DNA of 58,233 bases from Cryptosporangium minutisporangium. Lineage in GTDB: Bacteria > Actinomycetota > Actinomycetes > Mycobacteriales > Cryptosporangiaceae. The notes beneath the pieces are model-generated. The model was given only the letters and a program-made list of their open reading frames with translations. It was not told the DNA's origin and did not search any database. The DNA lies in the NCBI RefSeq assembly GCF_039536245.1, contig NZ_BAAAYN010000052.1, positions 15,299 through 73,531 on the forward strand, in the 5' to 3' direction. Positions 50,673 to 58,233 of this stretch are shown here, one piece after another. Made by a program: the position numbers and the translations under genes. Within the stretch, counting starts at the first letter, position 1. Each line of letters starts with the position of its first letter.

Positions 50673-52931
50673 TCAGCTGCCGCGAACCTCCGCGGCGGCG
50701 GCCACCAGGTGCTCGAGGGAGGCTTCGACCTCGGCGTAGCCGCGGGTCTTCAGGCCGCAGTCGGGGTTGACCCACAGCCGCTCGGCCGGGACGACCGAGA
50801 CGGCGCTGCGCAGGGCGTCGGTCACCTCGTCCTGTGCGGGTACGCGGGGGGAGTGGATGTCCCACACGCCGGGGCCGATGCCCCGGCTGTATCCGGCGGC
50901 GGCCAGGTCGTCGAGGATCTCCATCTTCGACCGGGATGCTTCGATGCTGGTCACGTCGGCGTCCAGGGCGTCGATCGCGGGCAGCACCTCACCGAATTCG
51001 GAGTAGCAGAGGTGGGTGTGGATCTGGGTGGAGTCCGCGACACCGCTGGTGGCCAGCCGGAACGATCCGACCGCCCAGTCCAGGTAGGCCTTCTGGTCGG
51101 CCCTGCGCAGCGGCAGTGTCTCTCGCAGCGCCGGCTCGTCGACCTGGATGATCCGGATCCCGGCCGCCTCCAAGTCGCGGCACTCGTCGCGCAGCGCCAG
51201 CGCGACCTGGTTCGCGGTGTCCGCGAGCGGCTGATCGACCCGGACGAACGACCAGGCGAGGATCGTCACCGGGCCGGTGAGCATGCCCTTGACCGGCTTC
51301 GACGTCAGCGACTGCGCGTAGGTGGACCACGCCACGGTCATCGCCGCGGGTCGCGTCACGTCGCCGTAGATGATGGGCGGCCGGACGCAGCGGGAGCCGT
51401 AGGACTGGACCCAACCGTTGACGGTGGCGGCGAAGCCGCCGAGTTGCTCGCCGAAGTACTGCACCATGTCGTTGCGCTCCGGCTCACCGTGCACCAGCAC
51501 GTCCAAGCCCAGGCGCTCCTGCAGCGCGATGACGTCGGCGATCTCGGCGCGCATCCGCTCGTCGTAGCCGGCGGCGTCGAGCCGTCCGGCGCGGACCTCG
51601 GCGCGGGCGTGCCGGAGCGCGTCGGTCTGCGGGAACGATCCGATCGTCGTCGTCGGCAGGGGCGGCAGTTGCAGACGCTCCTGCTGGGCCGCCGCCCGGT
51701 CGGTGTAGGCGCCCCGCCGCGAGTGCTCGGGCCGCATCGCGTCCAGACGGGCGTGCACCGTCTGGTCCCGCCAGGCGTCCGGCATCGGGGGCAGCGCGGA
51801 GGGTAGTGCGCCGACTCCGTCGGTCAAGACACGGCTGAGCGCGACGACCTCGTCCACCTTCTGCCGCGCGAACGCCAGGCGCTCGACCAGCGCCGGGTCG
51901 AGGTCGGTCTCGGCGGTGAGATCGACCGGGACGTGCAGCAGCGAACACGAGGTGGAGACCGCGACGTCGTCGGCCAGGCCACTGAGGGTGGCGTAGATCG
52001 CCGAGGCCGCGCCGAGGTCGGTGCGCCAGATGTTGTGCCCGTCGACCAGCCCGGCGACGATCGTCGTGCCGCTCACCGTGCCACGACCAGCCAGCCTGTC
52101 CAGATCTCGGGAGCCGGCCACCAGATCGAGCCCCAGCGCATCGACGCGGGCGTCCAGCAGCGCCGGCAGCGCGTCGTCAAGCGCACCGAAGTACGAAGCG
52201 ACGAAGATCCGCGGGCGCCGCTCCACCGCCACGAGGCGTGTGTAGGCCGCGCGCAGCGCGTCGATCTCGGCCGGGGTGCGGTCGGCGACGAACGCCGGCT
52301 CGTCCAGCTGCACCCACTCCGCACCCGCGTCGGCGAGCGCGCCGAGGATCTCGGTGTAGACCTCCACGAGGTCCTCGAGCCGGTCGAAGGGACGGAAGCC
52401 CTCCGGGGAACCGTCAGTGGCCTTCGCCAGCAGCAGGAACGTGGCCGGGCCGACCAGCACCGGCCGGGTCGTGATCCCCAGCTCGGTAGCCTCGGCCAGC
52501 TCACCGAGAGCCTTGGCCGGGTTGGCCGCCAAGACGGTGTCCGGGCCGATCTCCGGTACCAGGTAGTGGTAGTTCGTCGCGAACCATTTGGTCAGCTCCA
52601 GCGCCGGTTCGGCATCCACACCGCGGGCCATCGCGAAGTACGTGTCGAGTGCGGACAGACCGAGGTGGCGGAACCGCTCCGGCACGGCGTCGACCGCGAC
52701 CGCGGTATCGAGCACCTGGTCGTAGTAGGAGAACGTGTTGGACGGAATCGCGTCCAGACCGGCGTCACGCAGCGTGCGCCAGACGCCTTCGCGTAGTTCG
52801 GCGGCGGTGGCGTGCAGGTCAGCCTCGCCGATCCGGCCGGCCCAGTAGTCCTCAACGGCCCGCTTGAGTTCGCGGCGCGGACCGATCCGGGGGTAACCGA
52901 GGACGGTGCTTCGTCCGAAAGTCGTGCTCAT
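50673..52931 (-). CDS. metE: Cobalamin-independent methionine synthase
   Basis: MetE moves a methyl group from 5-methyl-tetrahydropteroyl-triglutamate to homocysteine without cobalamin. This 752-aa protein has the normal double barrel. The N-terminus reads [20 protein letters not shown], the middle [14 protein letters not shown], and the active-site zinc ligands are in [10 protein letters not shown] and [12 protein letters not shown], with Glu at [12 protein letters not shown] near them. ATG at 52931 has AGGGAAGGAC upstream; the open frame continues to 53246 through the riboswitch and should not be used. It is controlled by the cobalamin riboswitch in its leader. Confidence 0.97.
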   Translation of the reverse strand: MSTTFGRSTVLGYPRIGPRRELKRAVEDYWAGRIGEADLHATAAELREGVWRTLRDAGLDAIPSNTFSYYDQVLDTAVAVDAVPERFRHLGLSALDTYFAMARGVDAEPALELTKWFATNYHYLVPEIGPDTVLAANPAKALGELAEATELGITTRPVLVGPATFLLLAKATDGSPEGFRPFDRLEDLVEVYTEILGALADAGAEWVQLDEPAFVADRTPAEIDALRAAYTRLVAVERRPRIFVASYFGALDDALPALLDARVDALGLDLVAGSRDLDRLAGRGTVSGTTIVAGLVDGHNIWRTDLGAASAIYATLSGLADDVAVSTSCSLLHVPVDLTAETDLDPALVERLAFARQKVDEVVALSRVLTDGVGALPSALPPMPDAWRDQTVHARLDAMRPEHSRRGAYTDRAAAQQERLQLPPLPTTTIGSFPQTDALRHARAEVRAGRLDAAGYDERMRAEIADVIALQERLGLDVLVHGEPERNDMVQYFGEQLGGFAATVNGWVQSYGSRCVRPPIIYGDVTRPAAMTVAWSTYAQSLTSKPVKGMLTGPVTILAWSFVRVDQPLADTANQVALALRDECRDLEAAGIRIIQVDEPALRETLPLRRADQKAYLDWAVGSFRLATSGVADSTQIHTHLCYSEFGEVLPAIDALDADVTSIEASRSKMEILDDLAAAGYSRGIGPGVWDIHSPRVPAQDEVTDALRSAVSVVPAERLWVNPDCGLKTRGYAEVEASLEHLVAAAAEVRGS

Positions 52932-53065
52932 GGTGTCCTTCCCTCGAAGATCCGATGGACCGAAGGAACGGACAGGGGAAGGCGCGGGCAGCAACAGGCA
53001 ACTGCCGGCCTCCGCCCTGACCCTCCCTCGGGGTCGTCGGCGGCGCACGCGGTCGCGTGCACGGT

Positions 53066-53250
53066 GCGGGCAGGTCTTCGGACTCGTGGGCCTACTACTC
53101 GTGCCTACTGACCGTCGCTTCCCAGGAGCTCGTGCTCCCAGTGCTTCATGACGGCGGTCGTTCCCACTCACCGCTGCGGGGCAGCCCCGGATTCTCACCG
53201 GGTTCCCTCTTACGACGCCCGCCTGGAGGACGGGACGAACCAGCACTGCG
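53066..53250 (-). ncRNA. Cobalamin riboswitch upstream of metE
   Basis: Read on the minus strand, the leader contains GGGAACCCGGTGAGAATCCG, then GGGCTGCCCCGCAGCGGTGA. This is the B12-box core (GGTGAGAATCCGG, CTGCCCCGC). It ends in CGAGTCCGAAGACCTGCC, the typical 3' closing segment. The metE start lies about 135 bases further. A GGCAG/CTGCC stem in that stretch could be part of the expression platform. The rest of 53251-53400 holds the promoter area facing the next gene. Binding of cobalamin should shut down metE. Confidence 0.92.
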
Positions 53251-53400
53251 CCCCATCGTAGGGGCCGACACCAGTTGTCTCAGCCGGTGCTGGTCGCTCG
53301 GGTTGCGCCGGGGACCTTGCTCGGCGAGTGCAGTCGGACTGTACGTAGGCGTCAGAGATCGTAAATACCGCTGACATCGACGGTCCGCGATGATGGCGCG

Positions 53401-54192
53401 ATGAGTGCACAGCAGTTCCGCGCGGAGTTCGACGCGCGTGTCGAGTTCTCCAACGGCGGACACTTGGAGGTCGCGGGGTTCCGCGTCGACGTGCCTACCG
53501 CGGACGTCTCCGCGGCCGACGTCGCGACACTGTTCGTCGCCTCGCTGGGCCTGTTGATGAGCGAACACGTCGAGCTCAGCGCCCTCCGCGTCTTTCCCGA
53601 GGCCCACAAGGGCACCCGCGGCGGTCCGTCCGCGGTGCCCGATACATCATCCGACCGGCCGCGCCGGCTGATCGACCTCAGCCACGTCACCGAGCCGGGG
53701 ATGCCGACTACCTGCCTCGACACTCCGTTCCGCGACACCCACGAACACGATCTCAGCACTCTCCCGCTGCGCCGGATCGCCGATCTGCCGGCCGTCGTCG
53801 TCCGGACCACAGGCGCGGCCACCCGGGCTGTCGACGTCGGCGCGCTCGCTCCGTTCGACGTCGCCGGCAAGGCCGTCTTGCTGCACACCGACGCCGACCA
53901 CCACTTCGGGACGCCCGCCTACGCCGAAGACGCCCCCTACCTCACGGCGGCCGGGGCGCAGTGGCTCGCCGACCACGCCGCCGCCGTCGTCGGCATCGAC
54001 GCGATCGGCCTCGACCACGCCGACGACCCAGCTCGACCGGCGCGCACGATCCTGCTCGGTGCAGACATCCCGATCGTCGAACACCTGACCGGCCTCGGCC
54101 GGCTGCCGCCCCACGGCGCACGATTCACCGCCGCGCCCCTGCGGCTCGCCCACACCGGCACCGCTCCGGTCCGGGCGTTCGCGGCGGTCTGA
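53401..54192 (+). CDS. Cyclase-family protein (kynurenine-formamidase-like) lacking the metal motif
   Basis: This 263-aa protein joins an N-terminal region of about 85 residues (VEFSNGGHLEVAGFRVDVPT) to a cyclase-like domain. The domain opens LIDLSHVTEPGMPTTCLDTP and later shows GKAVLLHTDADHHFGTPAYAEDAPYL (in parts), VVGIDAIGLDHADDPARPA and PVRAFAAV. Active members hold an HxGTHxDxP motif after the first strand. Here that place has only RDTHEHDLSTLPLRRIAD, so the metal site is missing. It may bind rather than cleave its ligand. It diverges from metE and stands alone. Confidence 0.75.
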   Translation: MSAQQFRAEFDARVEFSNGGHLEVAGFRVDVPTADVSAADVATLFVASLGLLMSEHVELSALRVFPEAHKGTRGGPSAVPDTSSDRPRRLIDLSHVTEPGMPTTCLDTPFRDTHEHDLSTLPLRRIADLPAVVVRTTGAATRAVDVGALAPFDVAGKAVLLHTDADHHFGTPAYAEDAPYLTAAGAQWLADHAAAVVGIDAIGLDHADDPARPARTILLGADIPIVEHLTGLGRLPPHGARFTAAPLRLAHTGTAPVRAFAAV

Positions 54193-54262
54193 GAGCGGCG
54201 GGCCGCGCCGAACCAGGCCGCCATGGCGCGCAGCGGACGTGGCCGGGGGACTGCCGGACAGT

Positions 54263-54772
54263 TCACTCGCCGGTCGGGCCGCCGGCCAACTCGGCGGCGA
54301 CGTCCAGGTGACCCAGGTGGCGGGCGTACTCCTGGAGCACGTGGAAGAGCACCCGCTCCAGCGTCGCCGGGGGTGCGCCCTCCCAGCGCGGCCCCGGGGC
54401 GCCGACCGCGGAGAGGTCGGCGCCCGCGACCGCGGCGCGGGTCCGGACGCCTTGAGCACGCAACTCGGCGATGAGGCTCGCGAGGGTCTCGGACGGCTCG
54501 ACGTGCCATCGACCGTCCCGCTGGTCACCCCAGGGATCGGCCACGGGCCGGCCGGCGAACCCCCACTCGATCCATCGGCGTTCCATGTAGCGCAGGTGCT
54601 TGAGCAGCTCCAGCGGCGTCCATCCGGTCGGGAGGCGGCTGGCGCGCTGGTCGGCGTCGGGAAGCGCCGCCGCCTTCGCCACCACCGTCTCGCGGAAGTA
54701 GTCCAGGTAGCGCAGGAAGACCTCGGACCGGTCGGCGGCCGGATCGGTCGGTGAAGGGAACGACGGTGTCAC
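54263..54772 (-). CDS. DinB-like protein (DUF664, mycothiol-transferase-type fold)
   Basis: This 169-aa four-helix protein is of the DinB/DUF664 kind, common in actinobacteria, where many members are predicted metal- and mycothiol-dependent transferases. It reads FLRYLDYFRETVVAKAAALP, LPTGWTPLELLKHLRYMERRW and HVLQEYARHLGHLDVAAEL. The three His (LKHL, HVLQ, HLGHLD) fit the metal triad. The gene ends convergent with the cyclase-like gene and follows the GlgC-type gene by about 45 bases in the same direction. Confidence 0.88.
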   Translation of the reverse strand: MTPSFPSPTDPAADRSEVFLRYLDYFRETVVAKAAALPDADQRASRLPTGWTPLELLKHLRYMERRWIEWGFAGRPVADPWGDQRDGRWHVEPSETLASLIAELRAQGVRTRAAVAGADLSAVGAPGPRWEGAPPATLERVLFHVLQEYARHLGHLDVAAELAGGPTGE

Positions 54773-54816
54773 CGGCCCATCATCCGCCAGGCCGCCGGTC
54801 CGGCGACCACGCCTCG

Positions 54817-56028
54817 CTACGCGGACTCGTTCGGGACACGGGCGCCGACTGCGACCGAGGCGCCGTCAGCCACCCGAGCCCCGGCGCCGACCAGCACCAC
54901 GGTGTCCGCGGACTCGTTCTCGGCGTCGCGGTCGCCGGGCGGCGCGCCGAGGGTGGCGCCAACCCCGATCTCAGCCCCGGTGTCGACGACCGCGCCGTGC
55001 ACCCGCGCACCGCGTCGGATCACGACGTCGTGCAGCAGCACCGAGCCTGTCACCGACGCGCCCGGCTCCACCACGACGCCGGGCGAGAGGACGGATCGCT
55101 CGACCTGACCTGCGACCTCGCATCCGGGCGCGAGCAACGAGTCGGCGACCTCGGCGCCGCGAATCAGTCGGGCCGGAGCGTGCCGTCCGCCGCGGGTCAA
55201 TATCGGCCAGGCGGGATCGTCCATCCGCATCGCCGGTTCGTCCTCGAGCAACTCCAAATGCGACTCCAGGTAGGCCGGAACCGTTCCGACGTCCCGCCAG
55301 TAGCCGTCGAGGCGGTAATCGCGGGCTCCGCCGTCGGCGACCAGGCGGGGAAGCACCTCGTGCCCGAGGTCGCGGAGGCCTTCTTCGGTCTCGTCCGCCG
55401 CCAGCTTTCCCAGCAGGTCCAGGAGAGCAGACGGCCGGAACACGAAGACCTCGCTGGCGATCACGTCGGTCGAGGGCTTCTCCGGCTTGTAGGCGTAGTC
55501 GGTGATCCGGTTTCCGGATCCGACCTCGACGACGCCGTACCGGCCGGCTTCCTCGATCGGCCGTCGGGTGGTCACCATCGTGACGTCCCCGCCGCCTTCG
55601 GCGTGCGCGTCCACGACGGTGGCGTAATCCAGCGCGTAGACGGCGTCCGCGCTCACCACGACGAGGTGGTCGGGGTCGAACTCGCGGATCAACGGCGCCT
55701 GCCGCCAGAGCGCGTCGGCGGTGCCCTGGTGCCACCCCTCCCGTTCGGTGCCCAGATGCGGGTGCAGGGTCAGCAGGCCGCCGTGGGTACGGTCCAGATC
55801 CCACGGTCGGCCGTTCGCGAGGTGGTCAGCGAGCGAGGCCGGGTGGAACTGCTCGATCACCCAGACGTCACCGATACCCGCATGGTGGGCGTTGGAGAGC
55901 GGCATATCGATCAGCCGGTACGAACCGCCGAAGGGAACGGCGGGCTTGGCCCGGTGGTCGGTCAACAACTCCAATCGTCCCCCGGCACCTCCGGCGAGCA
56001 CGAGAAGCAGAATGCGTTGCCTGGCCAT
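54817..56028 (-). CDS. glgC: Glucose-1-phosphate adenylyltransferase-type enzyme
   Basis: This 403-aa nucleotidyltransferase has LAGGAGGRLELLTDHRAKPA (about 11-30), VPFGGSYRLIDMPLSN, WHQGTADALWRQA, LVVVSADAVYALDYATVV, GRYGVVEV and YWRDVGTVPAYLESHLELL. A C-terminal left-handed beta-helix (SLLAPGCEVAGQVERSVLSP and repeats) supports GlgC, which makes ADP-glucose for glycogen. The last about 30 residues, with EVG-like repeats and DRDAENESAD, differ from canonical GlgC, so a paralogue is possible. ATG at 56028 has GGAGGG upstream; a longer frame exists but lacks homology. Confidence 0.85.
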   Translation of the reverse strand: MARQRILLLVLAGGAGGRLELLTDHRAKPAVPFGGSYRLIDMPLSNAHHAGIGDVWVIEQFHPASLADHLANGRPWDLDRTHGGLLTLHPHLGTEREGWHQGTADALWRQAPLIREFDPDHLVVVSADAVYALDYATVVDAHAEGGGDVTMVTTRRPIEEAGRYGVVEVGSGNRITDYAYKPEKPSTDVIASEVFVFRPSALLDLLGKLAADETEEGLRDLGHEVLPRLVADGGARDYRLDGYWRDVGTVPAYLESHLELLEDEPAMRMDDPAWPILTRGGRHAPARLIRGAEVADSLLAPGCEVAGQVERSVLSPGVVVEPGASVTGSVLLHDVVIRRGARVHGAVVDTGAEIGVGATLGAPPGDRDAENESADTVVLVGAGARVADGASVAVGARVPNESA

Positions 56029-56233
56029 GCGCCCTCCAGAGAAACGTCGTCGTTCACTGCGAGGGTTCCCCCCGACTCCGGCCGCAACCCCCGCCGCGCG
56101 TGCGGTGATGCGCATGGGGGACTTGTCGCGCGGGTGAGTGCTGTGGCGATCCAGTGAACGCATCCGTTGCCATCGGTCGATGGCGAGTTCTACGGTCTTC
56201 GGGACTCCGCTGCCATTCTGAGAGGTGCCTCGG

Positions 56234-57415
56234 ATGCTGTTGCGTCGAACGGCCGCCCTGTTGGCGGCAGCATTGGTCGGCGCGAGCCTGCTGGTCGGTG
56301 CCGAGCCCGCTGCCGCGGCCGACGCCGGACCGTTGCCGCCGTGTGGCAGGTACGCGAGCAACTACCTGGCGCCGAACTACTACCCCGCCGCCGGGTGCGT
56401 CACCGCGATCGACCTGAGCCCCCAGACGATCGACGGCCGGGCCGGCGGATCGGTGACGATCACGGCGACCGCTACCGGACCCGCGAAACCGTGCCTGCGC
56501 GCGCAGGTCCCCGGGACCGGCGAGGTGCGGCTCAACCCATCCCCAACCGACGGCCGGTACACCGGCATCTGGACGATCCCGGCCGGTACCGCGCCGGGCA
56601 GCTACGGCGTCACGGAGATCTGGGCCATCGAAGCGTGCGAAGGCAGCAGCACCCAGTGGTGGCAGAACTTGGAAAAGGTCGGCAGCCTGCCCGGTCCGGC
56701 CACCACACCGGCGGTCGTGCAGGTCACCGGCGACGCTGCCGACGCGGCGCCGGAGATCACCGCCGTGGAACTATCGGGCACCACATTCGACACCACCACC
56801 GGCGGCCGGGACGTCGTCGTCCGTGTACATGCCCTTGGCCATCGTGCCGACCTCACTCGAGTGTATGCGGAGGTCGTGCCGATCGGTCTGACCGGCGGGC
56901 TCGACGAAACCACCCTCGGCTACACCTACCAGTCGCAGGCCAACCAACGGGTCTCGGGCACCGCGAGGGACGGCTGGTACGAAAGCACGGTCCGGCTGCC
57001 CGGCGGATCCAACGGCCAGTACGGCCTTCTGGTCGTGGTATCCGACGGCCAGGGGCGCACGGTGCTTCCGACCCGGCAGTTGCGGGCCGCAGGTTTCCCC
57101 TCAACCCTCACCGCGGTCACGACCAGGGCGCCGGACCCGCCCACCGCGCTGACGGTGCGAAAGACGGTTCTGATCCCGTGGCGTCTCGGGACCCTGGTCG
57201 ACTGGGCGCCACCGGCGGACACGTCGGTCGCGGTGGCGGATTACCTGATCACCGCCAACTCCGACTGCGGTGTCCTACCGCCAGGACAACCTCGACCGAC
57301 CGGCGGCGACCGAAGCCGGATCTACTACGACTGGCCGCTGATCGGGACCTGCCAGGTGACGGTGTGGGCGGTCAACGGCTTCGGACGGTCGCCGGGAGTT
57401 ACGAAGCGTTCCTGA
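56234..57415 (+). CDS. Secreted protein with Ig-like beta domains
   Basis: This 393-aa protein starts with a signal peptide (RRTAALLAAALVGASLLVGA, cleavage near AAAADA). The mature part has beta-sandwich-like stretches: AIDLSPQTIDGRAGGSVTIT, SGTTFDTTTGGRDVVVRVHA, GLLVVVSDGQGRTVLP and a C-terminal fibronectin-like ADYLITANSDCG. It is likely a wall or extracellular protein of unknown function. GAGAGG eight bases upstream supports ATG at 56234 rather than GTG at 56225. It stands alone and diverges from glgC by about 205 bases, in which no other clear signal is seen. Confidence 0.8.
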   Translation: MLLRRTAALLAAALVGASLLVGAEPAAAADAGPLPPCGRYASNYLAPNYYPAAGCVTAIDLSPQTIDGRAGGSVTITATATGPAKPCLRAQVPGTGEVRLNPSPTDGRYTGIWTIPAGTAPGSYGVTEIWAIEACEGSSTQWWQNLEKVGSLPGPATTPAVVQVTGDAADAAPEITAVELSGTTFDTTTGGRDVVVRVHALGHRADLTRVYAEVVPIGLTGGLDETTLGYTYQSQANQRVSGTARDGWYESTVRLPGGSNGQYGLLVVVSDGQGRTVLPTRQLRAAGFPSTLTAVTTRAPDPPTALTVRKTVLIPWRLGTLVDWAPPADTSVAVADYLITANSDCGVLPPGQPRPTGGDRSRIYYDWPLIGTCQVTVWAVNGFGRSPGVTKRS

Positions 57416-57580
57416 CCGACGTGGTGGACCGTTCGGTGACCCCACTCGAGCTCGTGCATTCGCCCCCTAGTGCCCGGGCCGCCGGAGCGCCGTAAGAGGA
57501 TCAGAGGGCTGTCGTAAGCGCCCACCGGCACTGTATGGGCACAACGACGAAGGCACCTCGACGGTCTGGCGGAGGACACC

Positions 57581-58114
57581 ATGGGAAGGCTCATCGAATC
57601 GACGTTCGTGACGATCGACGGGGTCATCTCCTCGCCCGAGGTGTGGGGGGTGCCGTACTGGGACGAGGAGCACAACGCCTACTCGCAGCGACTGCTCGCC
57701 GACGCCGACGCGCTGCTGCTGGGCCGGGAGACGTACGAGGGCTTCGCGGAGGCGTGGCCCAGCCGCAGCGGTGACGAGTACAGCGACCGCATCAACGCGA
57801 TGCCGAAGTACGTGGCGTCCAGGACGCTGCGCGAGGCCACCTGGAACAGCACGATCCTGGAGGGCGACGTCGGCGAGGCGGTCGCCGCGCTGAAGCTGGA
57901 GACCCCCGGCAACCTGCTGAAGTTCGGCACCGGCGAACTCGACCGAACCCTGATCGAGCACGGATTGGTCGACGAGTTCCACCTGTGGCTGTTCCCCGTT
58001 GTCGCCGGCACGGGGCAACGAATCCTCGACGGGCTGGACGTCACCCACCTCACCCTGTCCAACACCACGCGGTTCGGCTCCGGGATCATCGTTCTGACGT
58101 ACACCCCGAAGTAG
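57581..58114 (+). CDS. Dihydrofolate-reductase-like RibD C-terminal domain protein
   Basis: This 177-aa protein is of the YyaP/RibD-C group, NADPH-linked reductases of unknown substrate common in actinobacteria. It reads STFVTIDGVISSPEVWG, ADALLLGRETYEGFAEAWP, PKYVASRTL and EFHLWLFPVVAGTGQRILDG. GGCGGAGG lies seven bases before the ATG. It stands alone. Length is normal for the group (about 180-200). Confidence 0.92.
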   Translation: MGRLIESTFVTIDGVISSPEVWGVPYWDEEHNAYSQRLLADADALLLGRETYEGFAEAWPSRSGDEYSDRINAMPKYVASRTLREATWNSTILEGDVGEAVAALKLETPGNLLKFGTGELDRTLIEHGLVDEFHLWLFPVVAGTGQRILDGLDVTHLTLSNTTRFGSGIIVLTYTPK

Positions 58115-58162
58115 GGCGGTCCGGCGCAGGGCCGGGTCGCTCACTCGGAGACGCTCGTGAGT

Positions 58163-58176
58163 GTTCGCAGGCGAAC
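58163..58176. repeat. Small dyad GTTCGCAGGCGAAC
   Basis: This 6-bp stem around two bases lies about 50 bases after the reductase gene, next to a CTCAC...GTGAG dyad. It could be the end of a terminator or an operator of a gene outside the window. Confidence 0.3.
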
Positions 58177-58233
58177 GTTCTGGCCGTCGCGGTGGTGAGC
58201 GAGCGGGTCCGGGATTCGCGGGAGTCTTCTGGT

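Overview
The window is very GC-rich actinobacterial chromosome. The signs are strong G/C at third codon positions, GTG and even CTG starts, F420/LLM-type and PPOX-type oxidoreductases, mycothiol-era DinB-like proteins, LAL-type LuxR regulators and a cobalamin-controlled metE. A filamentous or spore-forming actinomycete (for example a Cryptosporangium, Micromonospora or Frankia relative) fits, but I cannot fix the genus from sequence alone. About 52 genes or gene remnants, one tRNA and one riboswitch are described.

Region 1 (1-10.8 kb) opens with a short tandem-repeat array and a family 1 glycosyltransferase. It is followed by an overlapping operon: an intact NUDIX protein with an NrtR-like winged helix, a kinase-fold protein lacking the catalytic Asp, a MIDAS-type VWA protein and a divergent adenylosuccinate synthetase (PurA) paralogue. 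A classical AAA+ ATPase converges on it. An MpaB/DUF2236 oxygenase and a large TPR-CHAT protein with both catalytic residues replaced lie next door. This looks like a nucleotide-linked signalling or conflict system of unknown role.

Region 2 (10.9-23.8 kb) is mostly metabolism and regulation. It holds an aldo/keto reductase with a heme-dependent N-demethylase-like protein, LacI, MFS and AraC genes, an SDR, a PPOX protein and a GntP gluconate permease. Downstream of the permease is a CTG-started fusion of a DNA-glycosylase-like (MSMEG_6728) domain and an EVE/Mrr-N-like domain. An internally deleted LLM oxidoreductase, large palindromes, two secreted cell-wall-type proteins and a nucleoside hydrolase complete it.

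Region 3 (23.9-37.6 kb) is a compact biosynthetic gene cluster and the main find. A divergent pair of operons encodes a PhzE-type ADIC synthase, a PhzD-type isochorismatase and a dihydro-hydroxyanthranilate dehydrogenase, together a route from chorismate to 3-hydroxyanthranilate. It also encodes a DhnA-type aldolase plus DHQ-synthase-II-like pair of the GriI/GriH kind, a route from aspartate semialdehyde and DHAP to 3-amino-4-hydroxybenzoate. A PaaK-like acyl-activating enzyme and an amidohydrolase of the kind that closes benzoxazole rings lie between them. An FAD monooxygenase and two LuxR regulators flank the set. The inferred product is a small hybrid aminophenol-derived (benzoxazole-type) molecule.

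Region 4 (37.7-58.2 kb) contains a SelT/W/H-like protein, an LLM oxidoreductase, a GH16-like protein with a replaced catalytic Asp, a MarR/alcohol dehydrogenase operon and an unusual ABC ATPase/permease pair. It continues with a PilZ protein, tRNA-Pro(GGG) with a strong terminator, an LLM/Rid pair facing a LysR gene, an imine-reductase-like gene facing an HxlR gene, and a decayed patch with a transposase remnant. It ends with metE under a cobalamin riboswitch, a cyclase-like protein without its metal motif, a DinB-like protein, a GlgC-type nucleotidyltransferase, a secreted protein and a RibD/DHFR-like reductase.
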